From positions 27,478 through 91,477 of the forward strand of contig SWBL01000206.1 of assembly GCA_024195585.1 (NCBI GenBank): a DNA stretch of 64,000 bases, written 5' to 3'. This document shows, piece after piece, positions 21,013 through 31,329 of this stretch. The stretch's first letter is position 1. Every line of letters begins with the position of its first letter. The notes beneath the pieces were generated by a model. The model did not search any database. It was not told where the DNA came from and saw nothing but the letters and a program-made list of their open reading frames with translations. The translations under genes were made by a program, and so were the position numbers. Origin of the DNA: Aureobasidium sp. EXF-3400. Taxonomy: Eukaryota > Ascomycota > Dothideomycetes > Dothideales > Saccotheciaceae.

Positions 21013-21879
21013 TGTGAAAGGAATGTGATGGACCGGTCCAAAAGAGTGTGTGTGAGGTATGGAAAGAGCGACCAGGCTGACCGAAAACTACAGTTGCACA
21101 AGCCAAGGGCTTTTAAGAAGAGAAGAAAGTAGGCTGTGTCAAGTCATGACAGGAACGTGCTACACATCATTACAGTCAGGCATGCGTCAACACTCGAAAA
21201 TTTGTTAGCCAAGGTGTTTCTCGAATGTTTGAGGTTGAGAGTGACAACAGCCCAAGCGCAGAATCTCCAGGTATGATCGACAGAGGGCTGCGCCGACACT
21301 TCTCTGTATGAACGATGCCGCGTGTCAACCAATCTAACCCTTGCCAGATCTACTGCGGTATATCTTTTCGTCATACTAGCTTGGGAATCTTGCTTTGTCA
21401 AAGTTGTTGAACTGAGTCAAGAGAGTCGTGTTGAAACGTGACAGAAAGACCAGCTTGGCCGCCGAGTCAAACACGCGATTGATGTAGAGCATCGTGAGTT
21501 TGAACAGCCACAACCTCAGGCCACCTTGAGCGGGACTTGAGCCCTTTATGTAAGACAGCAGCAGGCTCTGCTTCAGGCGGGAATCTGGTATGGCTAGGCA
21601 TGTTTTGTTGTGGTGTCTACTCGTAGCGAAATTGGTCGCGTTTGGAGGACGGGCGGGAGAAGCAAATCCGAGCGCGGAACCCACACGTGCTGCTCTTCAT
21701 GACGCACGCACACTCACGCTCACCTCGACAACCACTCTGCCCTTCCTTGCGCCAACACACTTGGAAAGTCACTGCTGCAGAGACGAGTCGCAAAATTCTG
21801 TGATCATACTTGTAGACGACCGCCTCGCATTACTAGACTGAAGTCCCCCCTGCTTTGTCTCAATTCTCGGATCACTCTT
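21013..21879. other. Intergenic region
   Basis: Promoter of the minus-strand secreted-protein gene and 3' flank of the oxidoreductase gene. Open frames of 60-100 codons occur but have no recognisable content. Confidence 0.5.
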
Positions 21880-23224
21880 TCATGCCTCGACCATGTCCCT
21901 GATCTTTTGGCCATAGTACATCGTCTCAGCACCTCCCGCCAAAGCTCTCTGCAGTTGAGGGAATGGCAGATGCTTCAAGAACCAAGGCTCCTTGATTTTC
22001 TGAAGTTGCAGGCCTGCCTCTGCATCACTAATCTCTTTCTTGGCTTCAATACCCACCACTGAGCGAGGGAAGTCCGGGACCGTGGCAGCAGGTCTTCCGA
22101 TGCCAATCATGTCGCAGCCCTTCGATAACAGTGCTGAGTTCATGGCAGCTCGCGTGCGGAACCCGCCTGTGAGCATGAGCTGAAGCGTAGGATGTCTTTC
22201 GCGAACCGCAAGGGCGAAGTCAAGGAAAAAGGCCTCTCGTTTTTGTGTGCGTTCTGACTTGGCTGGAACCTCGTCACCTCCAATCATCTGTATATGTCAG
22301 TTCCGTCTTGGAAACGGGATGGTTAAGAGTACTTACTCTGGGATTCTCATACGACCCTCCACTGATCTCGAGGAAATCGACGCCTTCGGCGACGAGCACA
22401 TCAACCTGTCTCAACACTGCATCGAATCCAGCGTCGTGCTGTTGATCCGACGAGTTCATCTTAACACTGACGCTGAATCTTGCTCCTACGACTTCTCGGA
22501 TGGCTTTGATTATCTCTACGATGATCTCAGCTCTCTTCTCGGGTGTGCCTCCATAGGCGTCGGTCCTAGTGTTTGACTTGGGCGATAAAAAGTCGCTGAG
22601 CAGGTACCCATGTGCCGCATGAATGGCGACACCGTCGAAGCCGGTCTCCTGAGCGAACTTGGCAGCATCCACGAATTGGTTGATGACTGTCTGGATCTGT
22701 GCGACGGACATCTCAGCCGGAGTGCCGAACAACAACTTTACTATCGTCTTAACGACAATGCTTTCACCAAAGTTGATGGGTACAGCGCTGGGGGCGACGT
22801 TCTTCTCCAAGAAACCGCGAGATCCTGCACCAGCTGGTGATTGACGTCCTGGGTGGTTGATCTGCATGAGGGCGAGTGCTCCTTGAGCTTTGATGCCGCT
22901 GGCAATGTTATTCCACTTCTCGATCTCTGCAGAGGATTTGTGTTGAATGGCAGTATCTTGCGGCGAGCCCATGTACTTCTCATCGACCATTACGTTGCCT
23001 GGGTTTCGTTGAGTCTTGATTCTGCATCGACGCTGAAGTTGCTTACCAGTCATGATCGCGCCCCATCCACCTTGACCCCATTTCTCATATACTTTTACCA
23101 GCTCTGAACTGGCTTGACCATTCTTCGCAAGCTGCTCAGCCATGGCTGCTTTCACTAGCCTGTTTGGCAAGACGAGCCCTGATGGCAAAGTCAATGATGT
23201 TGCCACTTCTCCGATCTGATTCAT
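21880..23224 (-). CDS. NADH:flavin oxidoreductase, old yellow enzyme family
   Basis: Three exons on the minus strand: 23224-23047, 22998-22337 and 22287-21880 (415 residues). FMN-dependent TIM-barrel ene-reductase family. Visible are the N-terminal SLTLPSGLVLPNRLVKAAM, the GDE-like MTGNVMVDEKY, QINHPGRQSP, the active-site HAAHGYLLSDFLSP (two His, as in bacterial YqjM/FadH-type enzymes rather than the His-Asn of yeast OYE1), AYGGTPEKR, and the C-terminal phosphate-binding TGGFRTR and IGIGRPAA. The first intron is 48 nt, a multiple of three and free of stops, so unspliced reading would insert 16 residues between MTG and NVM. An ATG at 23341 would add 39 unconserved-looking residues. Neighbouring redox genes hint at a catabolic or secondary-metabolite role. 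Confidence 0.9.
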
Positions 23225-23999
23225 TGTGACTGCAGAAATGTGGTCGATAGATGTGTGCAAAGATTTTGTTTGCAATACTGAATCCATGGGACTCCTTATA
23301 CCATTGCTCGCTCTATGTGCAAATGAATGTTGACAAACCATGTTCTAGAAGCCTCGCAAGAGTTACGCTTTTGAGCCTAGCGCGTCTCATCTGCTCTGAT
23401 GTTGACCTGCACCCGGACGAACTATTGTCCCGGTCGTGCTCCAAGGGTTTGTGAATCCACAGCAGGTCTACCCCTTACAGTGTGTGGGAAGCGGTATGTA
23501 ACTATGTTCTGGATAGTATGCTCAATAGCTGTCACTGCTTGAATTGAGGTAGTGGAATAAAGTCTGGGCTGGTATGTTGTGCTTAGCTGAACGGAGACTA
23601 TTGCTTGAGCTTCCATAAGCTAACATACAACTCAGATACGTTCGACCACTTTTCAGCATGCTCTGTAAGCCTCATAGCATGAATGCCTAACACTTTCTGT
23701 GGATTTCAGTTCAATTTGACAAGTCGCTTCCGGCAGTAGAAACCAACAAACAGCCAGGGTGACCGCACGTGTGTATGCGAATCTCTGCTAGAGTCAGCCA
23801 GTTTTGGATCTACATCTGCAATTCATGTTCATCGTCAACCATATGGTAAGATTGAACTTGATTAACGAACATACATTCCTAGCTGGTAGAAGCGAGAGTT
23901 CCCATCAGAGCTCGAGGGCATAATTAAGTATTCCTTCATTAATCGTTCTACAACCCGGATCTGCTCGAAAGCTGTACTCCTAAGAAGCACTTTCCCACT
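23225..23999. other. Intergenic region
   Basis: Promoter of the oxidoreductase (minus strand) and 3' flank of the dehydrogenase gene. Nothing else is supported. Confidence 0.55.
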
Positions 24000-24870
24000 T
24001 TACCAGGGAATATCTTTGCCGTCATAGTCCCACATCATCTCGTCCGTCTTGGGCACCTTGATGTTAAGGAATCTTCCATTGTGTTCCTTGCCGGTCTCCA
24101 AGATGAGCTTCTTGACCGCAGTAACACCCTGCTCAAGGCTAAGATCTGCATGCTCAGTACCCATATCTGTTTTAAGCCACTATAGGTTGTCGTCAGTCTG
24201 AATTTTTCGCATTCGTATCTTTGAGATGCTTACTCCAGGAGAAATGGCTACAATAGTGAAACCGGCATCTGCATACTGGTGTGCCCATCTCACGGTGAGC
24301 ATGTTCAATGTAGTCTTGGAAATGATGTATGCATCGCTGGGCATTGATCCAACATGAGGAGCATAGGCGAAGGAGCCGAGTCCCGAAGATCTTACCATCC
24401 TTTATTAGCTTTCAAATCGAATTTAGTTGATGCTGATTTACATACACGTTGATGATCTTCTTCTGCGAGCCTTGCTCGAGCAAGGGGAAGAAGGCAGCAG
24501 TCACCCTCTGTACGCCAACCACATTGACATCGAGGATCTGAGTCAGTTGATCAAGCTCCATATCCTTGATCGTGCCATTGGTCTGACCACTGATGCCGGC
24601 ATTGTTAACGAGAACGTCAAGCGATTGACCGTTCAGCTTGGCCTTCACAGTTTCAACAGCCTTTTGGACGCTGGCGGTGTTGTCGACAGAGGCAGAGACA
24701 GGATAAAGGCGATCGGCATATTTCTGCTCAAGTTGTTTGATACCATCAGACTCGATGTTGCGAGCGACTGCGAAGACCTTGGAGACTTGGGAGGCTGGTA
24801 GTTCAAGCAATTGTTTAGTAAGTTCGAGTCCGATGCCTCGGGAAGCGCCAGTGATGAGGTAAGTTGCCAT
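24000..24870 (-). CDS. Short-chain dehydrogenase/reductase
   Basis: Three exons on the minus strand: 24870-24446, 24390-24234 and 24179-24000 (253 residues). Classical SDR with a Rossmann fold: cofactor motif TGASRGIG at residue 7, NNAG motif, the catalytic Ser in INVSSGLGS (formed across the first intron), and YIISK as the Tyr-x-x-x-Lys pair. The C-terminal WLKTDMG follows ISPG across the second intron. It resembles fungal sniffer/CsgA-like SDRs. Donors are GTATGT and GTAAGC. The first acceptor (GGTAAG) is chosen because it restores the VSS motif; an earlier AAAG acceptor would break it. The substrate is unknown. It lies next to, and in the same direction as, the old yellow enzyme gene. Confidence 0.9.
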
Positions 24871-25706
24871 TGTGTTTGTCAGACGAGATCAGATCGTTGG
24901 ATTGGAGTAGAAGCTGGTAGAGTCAATATATCTTGAGATGAATCTCTGTCCGGTTCGTCTTTCTCACAGCTTCTTATACCCCTCTTGGTCGATGGTCGAC
25001 GGACATAGGCTGTAAGCACGTTCGGCGGAAGGAACGTGAGATTCCTCCGTACCCGGTTATGATTTATCATCCTTCTACATGTTGTTGGTAATCCAGCATC
25101 GCTTGGTCATGCGATTCTTGCAGCTCATAAACGAGAGTTGAGAACATGGATTGTCCCTGATGGAGAGTGTGACCTTGAAGTAACATTCAAAAAAGCATCG
25201 ACTGGGAGGTTGACGATCATCCCGCGAAACTTTAGCCGAAGCTCGTGCGTCAGGCACAAGGTTTTGGCGGGCCGGGCTCACAAGGCTTCACCCACTTTCA
25301 TTTTCTGAGACACCAGGCTGACTGATAGATACAGGAAACAACCATAAGGCTATACAACCATCCTTTTCGTGCCAGGTTAACATCTCATGGACTCAGAGTC
25401 ACACCCCACACTTGATAAGGAACACCGGTATCTGAACCTAAAGTGCTGATGGCATCTAGCAGTCAAAGCTTCTCCCAGAATCCTTCTTGAACACAACACG
25501 GGGCCAAGACGGGAAACTGCATCTGTTAGCCTTTGATGAATTCATGCGGCCTACAATAGAGCGTCATATCAACAAATGAGGTTTATTTTAAGAGGTAGGC
25601 AGGACCTGGCGCCGAAGATCATCACGGCCGAGTTATCGAGTTATAAAGAGTGGTCTTTGTAGGTTTTTCGCTGCTTTCCTCCTACTCATTCATCAAACCA
25701 CAAACC
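24871..25706. other. Divergent intergenic region (SDR and secreted protein)
   Basis: No gene is seen. It separates two divergent start codons by 836 bases, and a TATA-like box lies close to the right-hand gene. Confidence 0.55.
25642..25648 (+). promoter_or_regulatory. Candidate TATA box (TATAAAG)
   Basis: TATAAAG lies about 60 bases before the ATG of the secreted-protein gene, a spacing usual for strongly regulated fungal promoters. Confidence 0.5.
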
Positions 25707-26510
25707 ATGAAGACTTTTACTCTGGCTGGGCTATTGGCCTCTCCTCTCGCAGTTATGGCAGCGCCTGCCTGGACCATGTACGCCTTCAACGAGAGCGTAC
25801 CTGAAATCCATGGCAAACCGATCAATGCCGACAGTGGCTACTTCTGGATCAACAAGGACGCTGCAGCCGTCTGCCCCGATTACGATCCCGAATGCCCAGC
25901 GACCGACAAGACAATCATTTCTGGTCCCGTCTATGGAAATGGTGATGCTGCTGCGAACTCATACTGGTTCATGGGCATCCTTCAGGATGGAGGTCAACAG
26001 ATGGCCACTGCAGGTCTCGACAACAGTTTCGGTGGTCTTCCGCTCAAGTACGTCGCTGTGGGTGCCAGAGATATCGGTGTTGGTGTCTGGGACACCGCTC
26101 GTAACTCGCCCACCCCTATCGGTCTCGACAACAGCACTGTCAGCGATCTTGGTGCTCCTACTCTTCGCCCAGAAGGTGCTTCCCGCCCATACACATGGAT
26201 GGCTTGCCCTTATCCCAACCCCTACCCTTACCCCGCCTCCCTCCAGGAGGTCGATCTCAGCAAGCCAATGACCATCCACGACATTGCTACCGAGAGCGTA
26301 GACGAATACCCCTACTGCGTTCGCCTTGAGATCACACTCAAGCCCACCACTCTGGCTGCACCTCAATACTATTACTGCAAGGGTTGCCAATGGAGATGCG
26401 ACAACATCTACGGCGATAGCGTCTGTGACTACAGCAAGAAGCCTGCTTGCCTTGAGCCTTACTGCGGTGCCTACACCAATGCAACCAAGGGTGACAGAGT
26501 TACTGGTTAA
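25707..26510 (+). CDS. Secreted cysteine-rich protein, possible effector
   Basis: Intronless, 267 residues from MKTFTLAGLLASPLAVMAAP, a clear signal peptide cleaved near residue 18. An in-frame upstream ATG at 25650 would bury that signal and is rejected. The mature protein has an N-terminal segment GKPINADSGYFWINK followed by CPDYDPECP, which weakly recalls fungal IgE-binding-type secreted proteins. A Tyr/Pro repeat (CPYPNPYPYP) sits near the middle. The C-terminal Cys-rich segment (about residues 225-255) has eight Cys, including CKGCQWRC and CLEPYCG, likely in disulfides. There are two or three N-glycosylation sequons. No enzyme motif is seen, and a role outside the cell is inferred. Confidence 0.8.
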   Translation: MKTFTLAGLLASPLAVMAAPAWTMYAFNESVPEIHGKPINADSGYFWINKDAAAVCPDYDPECPATDKTIISGPVYGNGDAAANSYWFMGILQDGGQQMATAGLDNSFGGLPLKYVAVGARDIGVGVWDTARNSPTPIGLDNSTVSDLGAPTLRPEGASRPYTWMACPYPNPYPYPASLQEVDLSKPMTIHDIATESVDEYPYCVRLEITLKPTTLAAPQYYYCKGCQWRCDNIYGDSVCDYSKKPACLEPYCGAYTNATKGDRVTG

Positions 26511-26952
26511 GCTTCATGAACAGGAAATCTGAATGACAAAAGTTGAAGCTGTACAGTGGCTCCTATATCGTCCCAAATCATGAAAAGTCTCGATTCTCAT
26601 ATGTCCCACGCTTCTCTTATAGAGATCCATAGCGGCGTCTCCGCTATGAAAAGGCAAAATGCTGTTCAGATCACAGATGGTTTCAAAGAGAGCCTAGGGT
26701 ATATTGCTTCTTGATGGATACCATCCTATCTCTTGGGATTATTGTGCACTGTTATAGCTATACGGACTGTATACTTCTGCGCACGGAGAGGACATACATT
26801 TCAGACGAATAAGACACTTTGACGGAGATCAGTAGACCAAGAACGAGGGGCGACCTCCAACACTGGAGTAAGATGCACTTTTGTCTGACCTATCTACCGT
26901 ACATCATCATCAACATACACGTACATGAATTCTACTATACAACTTGATCAAT
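26511..26952. other. Convergent 3' region
   Basis: Between the stops of the secreted protein and the prolyl hydroxylase. No gene or repeat is seen. Confidence 0.6.
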
Positions 26953-28970
26953 CTATTCCTCAGCATCCTCGTCCTCATCATCGCCATCATCAATAACCTC
27001 AACAGCACCAATGACATCCCATCTATCACCCTTGGCACTCTCGCTAACATACTTGACGAACCTCAACACACCGCGGTCTCTAAGAACCACAGACAATGTG
27101 TTCCAGTTTGCCGGGTTTGAGAAAAGAATGCCATCATCCTCTTCATTGCCAGCTTGATAGATTGCAGGATCCGCTGCCTTTTTCTTGTGTTTGGCGATGC
27201 GACGGTTGCCAGCGCCTGTTGCCGAAGCAGCATTGGGAGGGATGTTGACGCCGTGATCAGAGTGTGCATCGTCGTCATCATCGTCTTCATCTTCATCATC
27301 GTCGTCGCCGGCCATGTAGAGTTCGTAGCCGCCTACATTGTCGTCTTCATCTTCTTTTGTTGCAGCGGCCTTGGTCTTGGCTTTGCCCTTCTTCTTGGAT
27401 CCGTTCTTCTCTGCTCCGGCAGATGTTTCTTCTTGCTCTTCTTCTTCTTCGTCGGCGCCCCAGCCCTTTGACGGTGTGACGTTGAGGCAGTACTCGAGTT
27501 GTGCTTCTGGCTTGTTATAGCCGGTTGCCAGTGTGTAGTCCAAGCTCTTGCGGAAGCGGCGGGCTAGAATACTGCTCTTCGCTAGGGTAAGACCAGTGGC
27601 CAGACTCAGCCATTTGCGGAAAGCGAGAGAAGGCAGGAACTTGTTGAGGAGCTCATCATATGCGGAAGAGGTGTTGGTGGCAGAAGGGTCGGCGTGCTTG
27701 AAACGGTAGCGATGCTTGTGTGGAGGAGTCGCCGTGGCCCAGCCATCAGTCGCAGGCTCGTTCTTGCCATCGTGAACTTCGATGTCTTTGCGCAGACGAG
27801 CGCTGAACTTCTTGGAGAGGAAGTTGGCGAGCTGCAGACTTGACTCCTCGGCGAAGAGTTCGGATAGCTCCTCAACTGTATCGGGCGTGAGGTATTGTGG
27901 TGTCATGTACTGGATCAGGAAGTCCATGTCCTTCTCGTCAAATTCAACCTCGTCTTCCTCGGCGTCTTCAGCCTTGTCTGCGGAGTCGTCGTGGTCAATC
28001 CATTGTTCCTGAGGCAAGTCGAACTCGTCGTTTTTGCTCTGCAGCTGTTGCAGAGAACTGCGTTCAGCCAACTTCTCCTCGAGTCCTGGCTCAAAGCCAT
28101 CCTCTCCCTCTTGCGGAATGTGGAACCAACCAGAGATGGCCATACGAATACGACCACCATCGTTCTTGTCCTCACCCTCCTTGTGCTTAAAGACCTCCTC
28201 AACATCATGGAAACTCTGACCAGGCTGGACGGTGAAGAAGGACAACTGGTTCCAGGCGGGCGGAATGACCTTTGTGAAATCGTAGTGCGGGACTCTGACC
28301 TTCTTGCCATCACTGTCTGTCTTCTCTTCGGTGGGGTACAGACGCAATGCGCCACCCCAGTTGGCCTGCCATGGTGTGTCCGGATCGGTCAAGTAGAGAA
28401 TGTAGCTGACACGTCTGGTACCAATGACATCGTCATGGCACAACAAGTGACAACCAGGAGCGTATACATTGACAGCCATGTCCGTCTTCGTTCCCGACAG
28501 CGGGCCAGCGCCAGAGACCTCCGATACCCATGCGCGGAATTCGGGAGAGTAGAGCGAGTCGCGCAGGGTGAGCAACGAAGGCAGCAGCTTGAGGGCAGAA
28601 GGATCGAGGCCGGAGAGGTTCGCAAGATCGCCGGACTGGTGGATCTTGTAGATGTCGGTTTCCTTTGGTGTAAAGTGGACATTGTCGATGATCTCGCGGC
28701 GGACGGATCGGAGGAGGGAGTCGTTGATCAAGCCAGAAACGACAGTGTGTAGGTAGCTGTATACTGTCAGATCGAAGCTCTGAAGAAGCTATTGATGCGA
28801 GATGCGACATACGGTCCGCTTTTCGCATAGTCTTCACGGTACTTTGTGACGACATGGTTGTCAAACAGCTTGTCGCCAAAGTTGGCGTGCACTTCGCTTT
28901 GCGACTTGGCCGTCTTCTTGACGGATCCGTTCGAGTCGGCCCCAGTGCTTTCGTGCTTTCTTTTGACCAT
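26953..28970 (-). CDS. ofd1: Prolyl 3,4-dihydroxylase, Tpa1/Ofd1 family
   Basis: Two exons on the minus strand: 28970-28813 and 28756-26953 (653 residues). 2-oxoglutarate- and Fe(II)-dependent dioxygenase. Yeast Tpa1 hydroxylates a proline of ribosomal protein uS12, and fission-yeast Ofd1 controls the oxygen-responsive factor Sre1. The iron site is visible: HDD (His-x-Asp) in CHLLCHDDVIGTRR and the distal His in GQSFHDVEEV. The 2-oxoglutarate Arg is in GRIRMAISGWFH. A second double-stranded helix domain follows (about residues 310-480). The C-terminal part is extended by Lys-rich and long Asp/Glu runs. The N-terminus KRKHES is a likely nuclear signal. The intron (GTATGT...ATACAG) restores SGPYLHTVVSGL. 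Confidence 0.92.
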
Positions 28971-29517
28971 TGCGACAGGTGATTTGTGCGTGAAGAATGG
29001 TTAGAGCGGGCTCGAAAAAAAGTTGATTCGAGGGTCCAGTGCTTCTCCACACGCTGCGACATCAATCACCTGAGTGGACACGCCATACTCGTCACACCTC
29101 TTGGCTACTACTGCCTCTACTAACTTCCGATCATCTCTGGTTGACATCCTAAAACACATGTGAGACCACGGTTGCACGCAAACTAGAATCGATGGTATGA
29201 AAGACGCGTCAAGCAATGGCTGTGGTACTAATCGATTACTGGCACTCGCCTATACTAAGAAGCGTAATTTCGTCAAGTACAAAGGAAAATGAGGAGGGGG
29301 CCTAGTGTAGGTCGCTGATTGTAGACGAAAGGAAAGAAGGGAGACGCAAAGGACAGCAGTGAGGCCTCCGAATCAACAAGACGTGCCGCTTGTGCTGTGT
29401 CTCCTCCAATTGCTCAAGATTGCTTTATGCACACTGCTCTTTCCTCTGGCGTGCTTGTATCGAGTCCGAAATGTTCGTATCGCAACTGTCCGACACGTTC
29501 TGTTGGTTGCTTCGCGT
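28971..29517. other. Intergenic region
   Basis: Promoter of the dioxygenase gene and 3' flank of the CYSTM gene, both on the minus strand. Nothing further is seen. Confidence 0.5.
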
Positions 29518-30024
29518 TTAGCAGCAGTCTTCTGCGCATTCGCCTGTATCCTATCGTCAGTTGTTTGTTTCTTCTATTCTCGCCGCTTGAGCAACTTACA
29601 GCAGTCGGCGCAGCACTCGCAGCCTTCCTCGCAGACGAAACAACAGCACAGGACTGCCAAGCTATCGTATAGTGTTAGTCCAAAGTAGCTTCTCTTTCTA
29701 GTAATCGCGAGTCGCTTACCAGGAAGCCAGGCATCCGCGATCCTTCTTCTGGGGTGCTTGCTGCATGGGAGGAGGTCCCTGCTGGTAGCCCATCTGCATG
29801 TCGCGTCAGTATGCTGTTTATACTTTCTCTGAAATGAAAGCATACTTGTTGTTGAGGGGGGTAATACTGGCCCTGTCCTTGAGGTGGGCCATAATTTCCA
29901 TACTGGGGCTGGCCTTGAGGGGGCCCGTAGTATCTGTGATGCCGTCAGCGGCTATGCAATCTCAAGCGACGTCTTGTTGCGCGACTTACGCCTGCTGGGG
30001 CTGCTGGGGGTAGTAGTTGGACAT
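29518..30024 (-). CDS. Small cysteine-rich CYSTM-type membrane protein
   Basis: Five small exons on the minus strand: 30024-29990, 29933-29846, 29793-29720, 29661-29600 and 29543-29518, giving 94 residues. The first 55 residues are Gln/Pro/Tyr-rich with two YGPPQGQ-like units, followed by APQKKDRGCLASCLAVLCCC and a Cys-dense end (EEGCECCADCCECAEDCC). This order, a disordered Gln/Pro/Tyr N-terminus and a Cys-rich membrane helix at the C-terminus, is the hallmark of eukaryotic CYSTM proteins, small membrane-associated stress-tolerance factors. All four introns have GT-AG ends with GTAAGT/GTATGC-type donors. Read without the last intron, the protein would end CKLLKRRE; splicing gives the Cys-rich end usual for the family. 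The gene is easy to miss because no single exon exceeds 30 codons. Confidence 0.82.
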
Positions 30025-31329
30025 TTTGTTTGTGGTTTGCGTAGGAGTGAGTGTTCGAGGTGAGGGAAGATCGATCGTAGGTGAAGATGATGAAGAGTGA
30101 GAAGATCTGTGGCGCAAAGAAAGTCGAAACCCCGTCAGCGTTCGGTCCGCCTGGTTTTAGATGATTGGTGTACGCGTCCCGCCATCTTGTTGTACTGGCC
30201 AATACGATCTTGGCCTGCCGCTAACCGACACCTCCCTTGGCGCCACAAGCATTTACGACTCACCTCTGGAATGTTCACTCTCCGTTGACTGTCAAGAAAA
30301 GAGGTGAGAGAAGCCGATGTGAACGAAGATGCGATTCTGTATCAAGCGTGATCGTCCAATGGCCTGCTGACTTGGGTCTTGTGCGGAGACTGGCTCCAAC
30401 TGTGATGGGCACTAAGGGTCTGATATGACGATACTGTGGCTTTTCGAGAAAGCTTGACTTGCTTGTATTTTGTCTTGGGATCTCGAAGTCGATGTGTACA
30501 AAGAGTGTTTCTTCGCGAATATTGTCCAAGGACTCTGCCACATATATATGTATACAAGCTGTCGAAAATGGCTCATTGTCAAACTGCCAGCCCGATTGCC
30601 TTTAATTGACAAATGATGTACACCTTGTACGAATGCACGCTGAGCCACGTCCAGCTGCGCCCACCAAGCCACATCGACGCTCCCAGGCCTTTCTCCAAAC
30701 GCCAAAGGACGAAACATGTGCATCGTACCTGTCTGTCAGACACGCTCGTCTCGGGTCTCACAGTCGGTTCCCGCGGCCACCGCAGCTACTCGCGCTCACA
30801 CCGCCCCATTGTCTGCGGCCGTATTGTTACCTTGGAGAATCAGAAGCTAATGGATATCATAGTGGATGTATGTTGAGATAATTTATGCGCTTATCAAGAC
30901 ATTATCGTAGCTAGAACGGACAAGACAGCTGATCAATCCTCCCTTCTTGGATTCGCTTGTAAGACTGTCGTGAGACGCCGCCCGAAGTGTTTTCCACCCG
31001 AAAATAGTAGAGAAAGACCGACCACCGAGAACTCCTGATAATACCACCCAAAGGAAAAGATAGAAAGAAAAGCAAAGAATAAGAAAAACAAAAAAGAACA
31101 AAAGACAGTCTACCTCAGAGGCTTTGTGCGCTGCTGATGCCACCCGTATGTTGGATAGGAATACACCCCAGTATGCGAAAAACTCCGTATGTTGATCCCC
31201 TTTGTCGGTAATAGATGCGTCCCAATCCGAAAAGCATTAGACTCCATCTTGCGCCCCATCATCATCATCTTTACAATGTGTCATGCTCTCTCGCTCGCGT
31301 GCTGGCCTCCAGGATGCAATTGACCCCTC
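30025..31329. other. Intergenic region
   Basis: 1.3 kb between the CYSTM gene start and the bHLH gene stop, both on the minus strand. It holds the CYSTM promoter and the 3' UTR of the bHLH gene, and includes an A-rich stretch near 31065-31105. No gene is supported. Confidence 0.55.

Noticed and set aside
27895..28752. A 285-codon plus-strand open frame
   Set aside because: It is the shadow of the Tpa1/Ofd1 gene, which has clear catalytic motifs on the minus strand.
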